Part shown: piece by piece, positions 9,330-22,090 of the stretch
Position numbering within the stretch: position 1 is the stretch's first letter
Layout of the letters: each line of letters starts with the position of its first letter
Notes under the pieces: model-generated
Seen by the model: the letters and a program-made list of their open reading frames with translations, nothing else
Told to the model about the DNA's origin: nothing
Databases searched by the model: none
Made by a program: the position numbers and the translations under genes
NCBI GenBank assembly: GCA_944474755.1
Contig: OX104125.1
Span: forward strand, 42,423,899-42,487,898
Source: Limnoperna fortunei
Lineage: Eukaryota; Mollusca; Bivalvia; Mytilida; Modiolidae
Direction of reading: 5' to 3'
DNA: 64,000 nucleotides

Positions 9330-12300
9330 ATTGTAATATCAATAGTTAATGGCTACTAGCTGTTAACATATGATATGGGATATTGTTACATCGATAGTTA
9401 ATGGCTACTAGCTGTTAACATATGATATGGGATATTGTTATATCGATAGTTAACGGCTGCTAGCTGTTAACATATGATATGGGATATTGTTATATCGATT
9501 GTTAACGGCTACTAGCTGTTAACATATGATATGGGATATTGTTATATCGATAGTTAATGGCTACTAGCTGTTAACATATGATATGGGATATTGTTATATC
9601 GATAGTTAATGGCTACTAGCTGTTAACATATGATATGGGATATTGTTATATCGATAGTTAATGGCTACTAGCTGTTAACATATGATATGGGATATTGTTA
9701 TATCGATAGTTAATGGCTACTAGCTGTTAACATATGATATGGGATATTGTTATATCGATAGTTAATGGCTACTAGCTGTTAACATATGATTGGGATATTG
9801 TTATATCAATAGTTAATGGCAACTAGCTTTTAACATAAGATATGGGATTTTGTTATATCAATAGTTAATGGCTGCTAGCTGTTGACATATGATATGGGAT
9901 ATTGTTATATCGATTGTTAATGGCTACTAGCTGTTAACATATGATATGGGATATTGTTATATCGATAGTTAATGGCTACTAGCTGTTAACATATGATATG
10001 GGATATTGTTATATCGATAGTTAACGGCTACTAGCTGTTAACATATGATATGGGATATTGTTATATCGATAGTTAATGGCTACTAGCTGTTAACATATGA
10101 TATGGGATATTGTTATATCGATAGTTAATGGCTACTAGCTGTTAACATATGATATGGGATATTGTTATATCGATAGTTAATGGCTACTAGCTGTTAACAT
10201 ATGATATGGGATATTGTTATATCGATAGTTAATGGCTACTAGCTGTTAACATATGATATGGGATATTGTTATATCGATTGTTAATGGCTACTAGCTGTTA
10301 ACATATGATATGGGATATTGTTATATCGATAGTTAATGGCTACTAGCTGTTAACATATGATATGGGATATTGTTATATCGATAGTTAATGGCTACTAGCT
10401 GTTAACATATGATATGGGATATTGTTATATCGATAGTTAATGGCTACTAGCTGTTAACATATGATTGGGATATTGTTATATCAATAGTTAATGGCAACTA
10501 GCTTTTAACATAAGATATGGGATTTTGTTATATCAATAGTTAATGGCTGCTAGCTGTTGACATATGATATGGGATATTGTTATATCGATTGTTAATGGCT
10601 ACTAGCTGTTAACATATGATATGGGATATTGTTATATCGATTGTTAATGGCTACTAGCTGTTAACATATGATATGGGATATTGTTATATCGATAGTCAAT
10701 GGCTACTAGCTGTTAACATATGATATGGGATATTGTTATATCGATAGTTAATGGCTACTAGCTGTTAACATATGATATGGGATATTGTTATATCGATAGT
10801 TAATGGCTATTAGCTGTTAACATATGATATGGGATATTGTTATATCGATAGTTAATGGCTACTAGCTGTTAACATATGATATGGGATATTGTTATATCGA
10901 TAGTTAATGGCTACTAGCTGTTAACATATGATATGGGATATTGTTATATCGATAGTTAATGGCTACTAGCTGTTAACATATGATATGGGATATTGTTATA
11001 TCGATAGTTAATGGCTACTAGCTGTTAACATATGATATGGGATATTGTTATATCGATAGTTAATGGCTACTAGCTGTTAACATATGATATGGGATATTGT
11101 TATATCGATAGTTAATGGCTACTAGCTGTTAACATATGATATGGGATATTGTTATATCGATAGTTAATGGCTACTAGCTGTTAACATATGATATGGGATA
11201 TTGTTATATCGATAGTTAATGGCTACTAGCTGTTAACATATGATATGGGATATTGTTATATCGATAGTTAATGGCTACTAGCTGTTAACATATGATATGG
11301 GATATTGTTATATCGATAGTTAATGGCTACTAGCTGTTAACATATGATATGGGATATTGTTATATCAATTGTTAATGGCTACTAGCTTTTAACATATGAT
11401 ATGGGATTTTGTTATATCAATAGTTAATGGCTGCTAGCTGTTGACATATGATATGTGATATTGTTATATCAATAGTTAATGCTACCAGCTGTTAACATAT
11501 GATGTGGGATATTATTATATCAATAGTTAATGGCTGCTAGCTGTTAACATATGATGTGGAATATTATTATATCAATAGTTAATGGCTGCTAGCTGTTAAC
11601 ATATGATGTGGGATATTATTATATCAATAGCTAATGGCTTCCAGCTGTTAACATATGATGTGGGATATTATTATATCAATAGCTAATGGCTTCCAGCTGT
11701 TAACACATGATGTGGGACATTGTCATGTCAATAGTTAAGGGCTGCTAGCTGTTAACACATGATTTGGGATGTGTTATATCAATAGTGGCTTCTAGTTGTT
11801 AACACATGATGTGGGACATTGTTATGTCAAAAGTTATGGCTGCATGCTGTTTACACATGATTTGGAATATATATTTGTTATATCAATAGTTAATGGCTGC
11901 TAGCTGTTGACACATGAAGTGGGATATTGTTATGTCAATAGTTAATGGCTTCTAGCTGTTAACACGTGATGTGAGACATTGTTATGTCAATAGTTAAGAG
12001 CTGCTAGCTGTTTACACATGATTTGGGATAAATATAGTTACATCAACAGTTAAGGGCTCCTAGCTGTTAACACATGATTTGGGATGTGTTATATCAATAG
12101 TTAGTGGCTTCTGGTTGTTAACACATTATGTGGGACATTGTTATGTCAATAGTTAATGGCTGCTAGCTGTTTACACATGATTTGGGATATATATTGTTAT
12201 ATCAATAGTTAATGGCTGCTAGCTGTTAACACATGATGTTGGATATTGTTATGCCAATAGTTAAAGGCTGCTGGCTGTTAACACACGATGTGGGATATTG

Positions 12301-12456
12301 TTATATCAATAGCCAATGGCTGCTTGCTGTTAACATATGATGTGGGATATTGTTATATCAATAGTTAATGGCTGCTAGCTGTTGACATTTGATATGGGAT
12401 ATTGTTATATCAATAGTTAATGGCTAGTAGCTGTTAACATTTGATGTGGAATATTA
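9330..12456 (+). repeat. 52-bp satellite array, about 60 copies
   Basis: The unit reads ATAGTTAATGGCTACTAGCT, then GTTAACATATGATATGGGAT, then ATTGTTATATCG. The middle (about 9350-11380) is nearly homogeneous; from about 11440 to the right edge, units diverge steadily in sequence and length (ACACATGATTTGGGATGTG and similar). Each unit holds short palindromes (GTTAAC, CATATG, ATCGAT). A distinctive trio of variant units at about 9781-9910 recurs at about 10456-10600, 675 bp (13 units) later, so a higher-order repeat is present. Confidence 0.95.
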
Positions 12457-12469
12457 TATATATATATTA

Positions 12470-12710
12470 AACAATGTGTGTTTCATCCCTATTAAAATAA
12501 GACGGTAAATAACAAAAAACCGAACACCGAGAAAACTCAAAAAAGGCAATCCGCAAATCAAGTCCGAGAAACCGGCAAACTCCATAACCAACAACGAAAA
12601 ATATAGTAACTACAGCACTGGTCCTGACTTGGTACAGGCATTTTAAAGGAAATGATGGGTTAAACCAGGTTTTTTGGCATGTCAAACCTCCCGCTTCCAT
12701 TACTGTAGTG
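12470..12710 (+). repeat. Dispersed repeat, family A, forward copy
   Basis: Contains CCGAACACCGAGAAAACTC, GGCAATCCGCAAATCAAG, CCTGACTTGGTACAGGCA and GGGTTAAACCAGGTTTTTTG. The same phrases recur at 13915-14105 (forward), and in reverse at 31398-31545, 44915-44995, 49030-49150 and 55395-55548. I associate this family with bivalve genomes, from recognition only. Its type (retroelement 3' end or DNA transposon) is not resolved. The minus-strand open frame of 77 codons is part of the repeat. Confidence 0.6.
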
Positions 12711-13095
12711 TTTGAGTTGGTTTGTTAATTTATATGAACGAGTTTCATATACTAGTCAATAATAGGTGTATCCAATAATCATCGTAGCGCACCCACTGTA
12801 CACTGAATTCAAATTGTTATTATGGATATCACATTTTCTTATATAACCTTTGAGGCATCTAAAAAAATGAAATTAGTAAACCATTTTGTCAATATAATTT
12901 GTTTTGTATATTTTTTCCGTAGAGAACTACAAAGATATCTGCAAGTTTTATAGAGTGTTACATAGAATTTACTAATAGATGCTTAAGAAATTAATGCTGA
13001 CAGATTTTGATTAAACAAAACAAACATGCTCATTTTGAGCTATCAAATATGAATTGCACTGTCTTAACAGATTAGAATCGGAAATCAGACATTTA
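12711..13095. other. Unannotated AT-rich stretch
   Basis: No gene, repeat unit or structural signal was recognised between the family A copy and the SINE insertion. Confidence 0.4.
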
Positions 13096-13116
13096 TTTCT
13101 TTACAGGAGGATGTTT

Positions 13117-13335
13117 GTCAACACTTAGATTGCGGGTTCGATTCTCACGGCATGCAGGGTGTACTCGACGCCAATCTTAATTGACAAGGAATGCCAGTTT
13201 TCCTACCGCAGGTCGGGGGTTTTCTCCGGGTACTACGGCTTCCTCCCCCCAAAACAACTGCAGGACGCCATGATATAGCTGAAACATTGGAGATAGTGAC
13301 GTTAAAACAACATTCAAGCAAACAAACACGAGTTT
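13117..13335 (+). mobile_element. tRNA-derived SINE, 5'-truncated, with target-site duplication
   Basis: Keeps the B-box region (GATTGCGGGTTCGATTCTCA), the conserved body (TTTCTCCGGGTACTACGGCT) and the tail with GACGCCATGATATAGCTG and CATTCAAGCAAACAAACA. The A-box part is missing. A 21-bp direct repeat with one mismatch flanks it (13096-13116 and 13336-13356, TTTCTTTACAGG at the start of each), so this copy inserted already truncated. The complete reference copy is at 42144-42407. Confidence 0.88.
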
Positions 13336-13577
13336 TTTCTTTACAGGAAGATGTTTTATATTATGCATTTTGTAAACAGGCCGGATCCTAACTTGCATCA
13401 TTTCGGGAAAGTCATGGCTGTTTATTCAGTGTGTATTCCTTTGTGTTCTTTCTGTACATTAGCTTTAAGGATACATTAATATCCTAGCACTTTCGGAATT
13501 CCTTCAGCGTTGGGCTTGTACTTTCGGAATCCATCCAACGTTGTGTCCGGTACAAATCATATGAATTGTTGCACGAC

Positions 13578-13715
13578 AATGGGTCTCAGTGCTCGAGTGG
13601 TGTTAGCCAGTGACTTTTCATCAACAGCGTGTTCTACACCAACCCTAATTCACAAGTATTGAAAGATTTTTTGCCGCAGGTCGTGCGTTGTCGCTCGGTA
13701 AACCGGCTTCCTCAT
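13578..13715 (+). mobile_element. Degenerate SINE fragment
   Basis: GGGTCTCAGTGCTCGAGTGG matches the A-box region of the SINE; CCAACCCTAATTCACAAG and CCGGCTTCCTCATGAACG match its body. Several internal deletions, no clear flanking duplication. Confidence 0.55.
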
Positions 13716-13914
13716 GAACGAGAATAAGATCAATTAGGGTCAGCGGTCATAACAACCGGAAATACACCCCACCCTGAAGAAAAAGCAAGTCTCCTATCCG
13801 CCATCTGCGGACAATCTTTGAGTTCAGCACTAGAAAATCAATATTGAGGTCTCGCGCTTATAGGCGACAAGCAAACAGGAAGAATGTTTGGGTAACAAGG
13901 GAGTTAATCTGCAT

Positions 13915-14105
13915 CCAATTACTTTATGTATGAAGGTAAAACAAATATAGAACACCAAGAAAAATGTGACAAATCAACGTCCACAAAACCCGGCAAACCG
14001 AGAACCAATAACCAAAAATGAAGCAACCACAGCAATTGTCCTGACTTGGTTATAAGCATTTTAAAAGAAATGTTGGATGAAATCAGGTTTTACGACATGT
14101 ATATT
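13915..14105 (+). repeat. Dispersed repeat, family A, forward copy
   Basis: Shares 'ACACCAAGAAAAATG', 'AATCAACGTCCACAAAACC', 'CAACCACAGCAATTGTCCTG' and ACTTGGTTATAAGCATTTTA with the copy at 12470-12710 at moderate divergence. Confidence 0.5.
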
Positions 14106-14922
14106 CACTGCAAGCGGATTAATAAATTGTTTTGGATGATGAATTCAATGTTTCTTTTTTAAAAAATAAGGCATATTTCTGCAGTAAAAGAGCTGAACAT
14201 TTTACAGATGTGGATGCAACAATTAAAAACATATCACTGAAATTTCCAAACAAACAACAGACATGTACCAACAACACCTTTTAGTAAATTTGAAACAATT
14301 TAATTAAGATTGTTGGTGTCGTTATATTACTCTTTTCTGTTGCACAAGGTAGTTAAAAATAGCGGGATAGGGGCATAACTGTGTAGGAAGCTATAACAGC
14401 AGCAACGAAAACCTCTACTTGAAAAACTATATAGATCCATCAAAATTATCAATGCGAGAGTCCATGTTCTGTCTTGTTCACATGTGCTTTTACGTTTCAT
14501 CTCCGATATTATGAGAAAAAACAAACATGATTTCATATAGTCAAATTTAAATAATGTCACAGCTCTACATTTTAAGTCAAACATAAATTAATAGGACAAG
14601 TCATCAAATAGTTAAAGAAAGTCTTTCTTAAAATAATGTAAAAATAGGAGGAATTTATATCATAAAAATGATAAGATTACTAATGATAATGTCAGGACAT
14701 GCGAAAGAACGAGGATATAGGCGTTACAGAATAGCCAAACTATGATTGGATAAAATTACTTTTGTATACCGCTTTAAATAAACGGCACAATACAGTTGTT
14801 TCCAATAACGCTATGAAGACTTGCCTGACCTACAAAGGGACATAATCTGAATTTTTTGGAGCAAGCGTAAGTAGTTCTAATAAACTGCGTGTACACGCAT
14901 TAAAGCAATAAAAATATTTTTT

Positions 14923-14924
<2 letters not shown>
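14106..14924. other. Unannotated AT-rich stretch
   Basis: One minus-strand open frame of 85 codons (14327-14584) shows no recognisable domain. Nothing else was recognised. Confidence 0.4.
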
Positions 14925-14962
<38 letters not shown>

Positions 14963-14966
14963 ATAC
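14925..14966 (+). repeat. (AAAT)n microsatellite
   Basis: About ten uninterrupted AAAT units, followed by ACTTTGGC. Confidence 0.95.
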
Positions 14967-17885
14967 TTTGGCTTAGTATTTTAATATTTTGCTGTTTCTA
15001 CAACATAGAAAATCTTAGCCATGTATAATTTGCAACAGACGTAATGTTTAATGTAGATTAAATTAATACACGAAAATCACATATATGACATTAATATAAC
15101 CACGATGAACACTGTAATACGTTTTGACTAATTTTAACTTATATCACAGCATATTAAAAGACAAGCTTTCATATGAATCTTAAAATGGAACAATTGAATT
15201 ATATACATACAGTATACAATTCCTTTGGAACTATTCATGTTTATTTCATGCAAGGTTGATATTGTTTCAATTGGGTCATTTTTACATGTATTTAAACATC
15301 GTTAGAAATCTAAGAATACATATAAATAGCCATTTAATAAATCATAACAATGAATTCTGTTTTAATGCAGAAAACGCTGTTTATGTTAAAAGTTATCGTA
15401 TCGGATAAGAAATTGACAACGGTGGATATAAATAATTGTATGAACTTATCGCACATATTTAAATACTCCGTCTGACAGCAAAAATACAATCATTGTAAAA
15501 TTCTGTCGCTATTGGAGGAATTATAACTGACACAGGCCTTAACATAGACTGATAAAATAAAATAATTGAAATCTGAATCGATAAAGTCAACATGTAATGG
15601 TGAAATGAACATAATGACGATGCGATGTCGTTTTCAGTGATTTGTCGTTGAAATTGATGTTGAGGATGATTTAATTGATAGTCGTCACATATTGTCAACG
15701 GATCGCATTAGATGCAGTTCTCTGTCAAATGGATACGTTACTATGTGTAAGCACGATTCCTAACAGTTACAAGTTTTCAGATATGATGTAGCGTTGTCAA
15801 ACTCTGAAATAGCTTATTTGAGCAATATGTGATTGAAATACACTCAATTTGTTTATTGTAGTTTCAATTCGCTTATAGATTTTTCTAGGTCCGTGTCTGT
15901 TTTTTATCAGAGATTTGTATTTAATGGAAAATTAAACTGTAATGTTAGATTGTGGAGACGAATGATTTATAATTTTACGGACAACTAAACTTGAGTAAGT
16001 GACAGATCATATCAGATACTAAAAATAAAGTGTGCACTTGTACAAACTATATATTTTTCGGGAACCTATTAAAATAGTAACGACAACATGATGACTATTT
16101 TAGCGACTTTTAACTCGTTTTTAAGAGCGGAAATTATTTCAGATGGATACAGCCATATTTTAATTACGCCTGAAACATTGACATTTAAAGGAGTTATCGG
16201 AAAAAATATAACAAAGAGAGAAAGACACATAAAAAGTGGTTTACTACGTTGACCTGGGAATTATCCTGTTTGCACGAGGGATTCATTCTGTAGAATTCTA
16301 AATTTCAATCTGTTAAACTTATTATAGAAACGCCAAACCGTGGCTCATTGCATGGCATAAACGATATGATATTGTTGGAGAAATTGATAAAAATGTTAGG
16401 TTACATTGTCTACAAAATGGCGCCACGATAAAGGTACATATTTTTATTCTTTTAAACAATTGGAGATTTTCGACTAAATTTCGGTACCATTTTCATTTTG
16501 ACCTTAAGTACAACTAATAATTTAACTTTTCACCAACTTTTTAAAAATATATATATTAAAAATATGTTTGTTTAAAGTCACGATAAATGAATATCATTTA
16601 ATTAATTTAAACTATGAATGAAAGGTCGCACTCCAACAAAACAGTGGAATACAATTAACAGTTTGTGTACGTATATACAAATACAATTAACAGTTTACTG
16701 TCATTTATCAATACTAGTGTCTTAAATTAATAAGATATATATATACATATGTCATATAAATTATACTGCAGTAAGGCCTGTTTATTTGTTTTTTAACATT
16801 CAGACCGACAAAATGTACACGATTAGAGACAGATATTGCGTATTATGTGTAAAAGGATACGATAAATACAATTATATTTTTAATTATTAATTATTTCGCG
16901 TTATCTACTTTTACTTTACAGAGCTGACAGAATTACGTCGCCAGAAGTTATGATGCATTCAAATATTGTAAAGAGCCATTATCATTACATTTTAAATTTT
17001 TTATTTTTTTTTATTTTAGCGTTGCTATCTACACGTATATACATGTCCTTTATGAAGTGAAAATGTTTGCTCAACGAAAGGTTTAGAATTGGTTGTGTTT
17101 ACGGAAATTTGATATGTTCGATATGTGTTGTGTATTCGCACAATTAAATAATGTGTTAAATGTAATTGGCTTTAATTCTCACGTTTCCGATTCAATTTTT
17201 TATTTTATATTTCCAAAATAGGTAACGCATGTTGGCGGCTTTAAATTAGTTGTCCGACAAGGCGACTGACTCCTCTGTAACATTTAAGTCTAAACAATAA
17301 AAAAAGAGATGTTATTCGAGATTAGTGTGATAAGCCTCTTTATGGTTTGTTTTTTACATAATATTTTTGTAGTAAAGTGTTTCCTTTCTAAGCTATTCCC
17401 GGAACTAGATAATATAGGTGCTATTATGTAAGCCGCTCGATGGATAATTTTGATCTCGGCAATAAAACAAACAATAATCTATTGATACAAGTGTCATACT
17501 GCTATTGTTAAACACAATATTGTTTAGTTGTACTGTCTAAACGCGAAAATAATAACATTCGATTTTTGTCAATATTGATATTTCCCTATAAACATTAGTT
17601 TAGCTAATGAATTTGAAGTGATTTTGCGGTATATTAGCGATACCATCATATCATCGTACATGCACTTTGTGTTCTGTATAGTGCAACTTAAAATACAATG
17701 ACAACTCATATTTACTTTTTTTAGATCATTAAAAGGCAAATATGTGAAGAACTTTTTCAAGTGACGTCATAATCCGTCAGTTTAAGGAAGTGCTAATTGT
17801 GGTTAACACATAAAGTATGAATAATATTGACTAGGAATAGGTAATATCTAGATTATCTGGTAGTGTACTTTACATCACCAAAAAT
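14967..17885. other. Region upstream of the potassium channel start
   Basis: 2.9 kb of AT-rich sequence with no recognised repeat or coding domain. It must hold the 5' untranslated region and perhaps the promoter of the channel gene, or an upstream non-coding exon, but no TATA box or initiator could be assigned with confidence. Confidence 0.4.
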
Positions 17886-17964
17886 ATGACATCAAGAAAA
17901 GGATTCTTAGCGCAGCAACAGAATACATTTCTGGACACCATCGCTACAAAGTTTGATGGAACGC
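17886..17964 (+). CDS. ELK-type (KCNH) voltage-gated K+ channel, coding exon 1
   Basis: ATG at 17886 starts 26 codons plus one base, ending at a GTGAGT donor at 17965-17970. The peptide has a short basic start (MTSRKGFLAQQQ) followed by NTFLDTIATKFDGT, the PAS-cap and first part of the eag domain that opens EAG/ERG/ELK channels. The split codon C|AT joins exon 2 to read FDGTHSNF, the ELK-type wording at this junction. The cap and PAS domain sit in the cytoplasm and tune channel gating. The start is supported by position: family members begin about a dozen residues before NTFLDTI. The bases before it (CAAAAATATGA, A at -3) suit eukaryotic initiation. The exon is far too short to be found by open-frame length. 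Confidence 0.9.
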
Positions 17965-17970
17965 GTGAGT

Positions 17971-19410
17971 AAAATTTGTCTTTGTTTCAAATCTCGCTAT
18001 ACATATGCTCTCCTGATTATTGACACGACAGGTGCCACTCACGAAACGTAAAATAAACATGAAAAGCGTATTGAAACGTAGCAAGGCACAAAACAAGCAA
18101 CCCGGAAAAAGGTTAGCTGTAATGGTTTTAGTATATGCCTACTTTTAGACAAATAAATGTATTATCGATGCTTTTTTGGTATCCCCTTAAAAAAATCAGC
18201 AGTTATATTTTATATTTATTTGTGTTTATGAAATATGGAACATTGATAATGTTTGCATAATTCTTTATGTTTTTTTTTAAATTCTGGATGATAAATTATT
18301 ACACTTTATTTTGTTATTAGTACATATTTGTTTGTAGATGTTCATTAATTCATCACGGCGAATAATTAAACAAATTAAAACAAATTCTAAAATCTCGTCA
18401 CGAAATCCGGAAATCTTTCTGGGAAAAGGTCGGATGGTATTTTATATTTTCAGCAAATACCAAGCAAATCCCAAGAGTAATGTATATAAGTATCTATATA
18501 CTAATTTTTTCACCGTGCTCTAATCCCCGTCGTTCCCAGTTCTGTAAATTCTATGAAAACAAACCATTATTATGCAAATGACCTTTCCCTGCAGTGATAA
18601 AAACAACTTAAGAACTCCATCTCCACAAATGAAGTGTACATTCACAAGTAACTTAATTGTTCTGTGGACGGTTGATGTGTTTCTCGTCTTAATTGGCTCT
18701 GATGAGATATGTGTCGATCTAAATAAGTCTTCACACTACGAACGTAAACTTCGTCAACTCGGCTTAGTCTCAGCGCTGCGAGTTTTATTCCATTATTGAT
18801 GATTATAAAGATAATGTTCATCTTTATAACGTTATCGTTAAAAACCATAAGTCATTAGTGGTCCATCACCGACATGAAATCTTACAAGACGGTTTTTATA
18901 TGTAATATGCAACTCTAAAGGCTATAGACGTTTCCATGGGCACAGCAAGATTTAATTTAATAAATGTAATCTGTAAATTGTACAGAGGACTGATGTACGA
19001 TATAGAAATAGTTCAATGAAAACTGATTTTATCCTAAGGTCTTCGAATTAATCCTCCAATAGCTCGGGGTATCGGATTTATGAGACAGTAAGTCTCTTTT
19101 ACTGGTACTCTGATGAAGGTGATCGGATCTTAATTCACGCGTAGCCTGTGTATGATTGCGAAAGACATCAATCATGCGGACGTGATATATACGATACTCA
19201 GAAATTGTCAGAAAATATTAAAATTTATGGTATACTTATTACAAATCATTTATTTTTTGTTGAATGATAAAACTAATAATAGGGCCACAACATATTTTCC
19301 ACTGGTTGGGAAAGCGGGCTGATATCAGAATGTTGTTAACTGCTTCCGAAAGTTATTACACGCTTTTCCGTAAATGTTATCACATGCCTTTCCGTAAGCG
19401 ATCGGGAATT
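17971..19410. other. Intronic stretch, nothing recognised
   Basis: AT-rich. The overlapping open frames at 18572-18799 (+) and 18642-18848 (-) show no domain and look like chance frames. Confidence 0.4.
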
Positions 19411-19640
19411 ACAGATGGTCGAGTGGTTAAGGTAGTTCGTCAACTATTGATCACGTGGTCTGTCAACACAGATTGCGGTTCGAGTCTCACTGCGGGCAGG
19501 ATGTGGTCGACTGCATCTTAATTGACAAGGGAGTTTTCTCCGGGTACTATGGCTTCCTCCACAAGTAAAAACTGGACACCATGATATTGCATAAATAATC
19601 CTGAAAGTTGCGTTAAACAACATTCAACAAAAACAAAACC
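19411..19640 (+). mobile_element. tRNA-derived SINE
   Basis: Starts in the A-box region (GGTCGAGTGGTTAAGG), then B-box-like GCGGTTCGAGTCTCACTGCG, the body TTTTCTCCGGGTACTATGGC and the tail CATTCAACAAAAACAAAACC. About 30 bp of the body (the TTTTCCTACCGCAGGTC part) is missing. No clear target duplication. Confidence 0.85.
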
Positions 19641-21912
19641 GTATCCTTCGTGTAGAGATGTAGCATACCACACTCAACTGCAGGCAGTATGTTTTTATTA
19701 TACTATACATATATTGCAAATTAATACCAAAGAGCATTCACTAGGCAATATAGTTAATAACCTTAAAAGCCACGGGAAGCGCAACGTGCTTTAGCAAAAA
19801 ATAACTATGTGTCTATTTTTAGGAAAAGGGAAATATGGTTTTCCTTACATCGCCCAATCGAATTTAAATACACAAGTTCTCGCGTGACATTGTCGTCTAC
19901 GTGGATAATCAATGAAAATTGCCGTACAAGCCAGGAAACCAACGATTTGCCGTTGTTGATTCAGTAAATATGAAGTAAATTTTTTTGTATCAGACATTAA
20001 ATCTTAAAATGTCTGAATACGTCTAGTTTTTATTCGATTTAAATGTGATTATTCAATAATACAAACAGTCTATGTTTTTTCGGTATATTGGAGTGTTATT
20101 GACTTTGGAAATGTCAACAAAAAACAAAAACGTATTTAGAACAAACACAAGATGAGCAACACAAATTCCTGACACGATATAGATAAATAATGGTTATAAA
20201 ATTAGACCTAGCGTTTGTCTACTCGTTTCATTTGTGGCGCTCAACCAAAGCAATAGAGGGCTAACTAATTAAGATTTTGAAGAACTATTTCTAATCGAAT
20301 TCCATCATGCTTTTATGAACTTTAAATTCAAATAATTTTATTATGATCTAAAACTATGTGTCACAATATAATATGCAGAATGACGCAATCAGGCGACAGC
20401 GAATTTTGTTTGTAAGAAATCATAAAATGTATAATACAAAAATTGAAGAAATTCTAAAAATGAATGTAGGCACACTAAGTTAATGCACATAAATAATATT
20501 GAAATGGACAACAAACCATTAATTTATATAAACAAAGGGAAAAAGAAGCATTTTTTGCTGGTATATAATGGCTTACAGTTGAATTGACTGGGTGAGTGGA
20601 ACGCTCAAAATCGTTATTAATTTTAATGTTGGAGTCGAACACACCTTAGTATAATACAGTTTACAGGCAAATCATTAAAAAAAAATGGCTGACGACATTT
20701 TGTACTAGCGAACTGGTATAAATTTAAATACAATAATAAAAAAGATAAAGTTTATAGCTTTAGAGAAGCTTTTCAAAACAACCGGAAGAACCGGAAGTGC
20801 TTCCTTAAATATTATTTAAAGACATACAATACTAGAACATTACAAAGAGATGACTGTTTATTATTTTTTATCCTGACTTATCACTGACGCTCAATACATT
20901 AAAAAAAATATTTAAAAATATTGTCCACCAGTAGACCTCGATTTTTTAAAATGATCATCCACTATCCTTGAAGGTTTTATTTTCGCTGGTACTTATTTTC
21001 ACGGATTATGCGATGATTACTTACTTAAGCGGTACTAAGGCTAGTCCTATTAGAGATAATATAATTTGTACTCTTTAGCGAGTAAAATTTTTTGCGACTT
21101 TTAATGGACCCCAAAAATTCTGTTTTAAAGCTCCATTTTTATTTTAACAATAAAATCGAAATTGTATATAGGTAAACAAATATTATATGCATTTGAATTG
21201 TTCTTTTATTGTTATAGTGTTACGCTATCGGAAAGCATTATCACACAGACTTGATTATTTGTCATCCCTATTCTTTTATTGATACTGTAGCGTTTATTTG
21301 TATTGCGACTTCAGGCTATATTTGTGAACTAGGACGTCATTACCAACACCCAATATGTCTGGTAATACACAAATGTCAAACAAATTTATTTGTAGAACAT
21401 AGATTTATTTGTTTTATGCATAGTAGTATATTGATATAGTCTAATTGTGTCTGTGTACGGATAAATAATCAATAACACTGGTCAATTGTCTTATTAAATC
21501 AAATTAAATTCATGAATTATAAATACTGGTTACAAGATCATTGCTTGATTAATTCAATGTTGTTTGATTTTCATGAATTGCTTTGTTCATATTAAAGTAA
21601 ACCCTAAAGTGCTAGGAAATTAAAATTTCAGTTCATTGGGTAATGAAAGGATTTCGATGGCTTTACCCTTAGAGCTGCCCGGCACGACCACACGTGGCCG
21701 AAAGGAGAGATCATCGCGTTTTGGTGGTTGCGGATTTAAAAGACGGAAAGCTAAAGGCTGTAGTAAAGAACGTGTTTGGAGAATGTCATCTAATTGCACG
21801 ATTAAAATCCACTATGTAATTTTTTTAAAAAGAAAAGGACTATATCGTTTATGGGAAATTGCTAGCTTCCCTGCAGATAACTGTTACATCCCCTAACCAT
21901 CGTCAAGAACAC
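19641..21912. other. Intronic stretch, nothing recognised
   Basis: 2.3 kb of AT-rich sequence. An open frame of 86 codons at 21636-21896 is rich in Arg, Lys and Gly in its middle, has somewhat higher GC than its surroundings, and matches no domain I recognise. Confidence 0.35.
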
Positions 21913-22090
21913 TTTTTATCTATATCATGGCTTCCAGTTTTTATTGGGAGAGGAAGCCGGGGTACTTGGAGAAATCCCTTCGTCAGTAAAACTGGCAATC
22001 CTTGACAATTAAGATTGATGTCGAGTACACCCTATCCGCAGACTACGTTATAAATAATAGACGAACTACCTTAACCAATCGGCACCTTGG
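21913..22090 (-). mobile_element. tRNA-derived SINE, reverse
   Basis: Minus-strand copy: CTATATCATGGCTTCCAGTT, GGGAGAGGAAGCCGGGGTAC, AATTAAGATTGATGTCGAGT and AACTACCTTAACCAATCGGC are the complement of the tail, body and A-box end. Degenerate over the B-box. Confidence 0.8.

Noticed and set aside
9330..12456. Regular direct repeats as a CRISPR array
   Set aside because: Units are head-to-tail without unique spacers, no cas genes exist, and the sequence is eukaryotic.
21636..21896. 86-codon Arg/Lys/Gly-rich frame
   Set aside because: No domain, no splice context and no second copy; kept only as a note.
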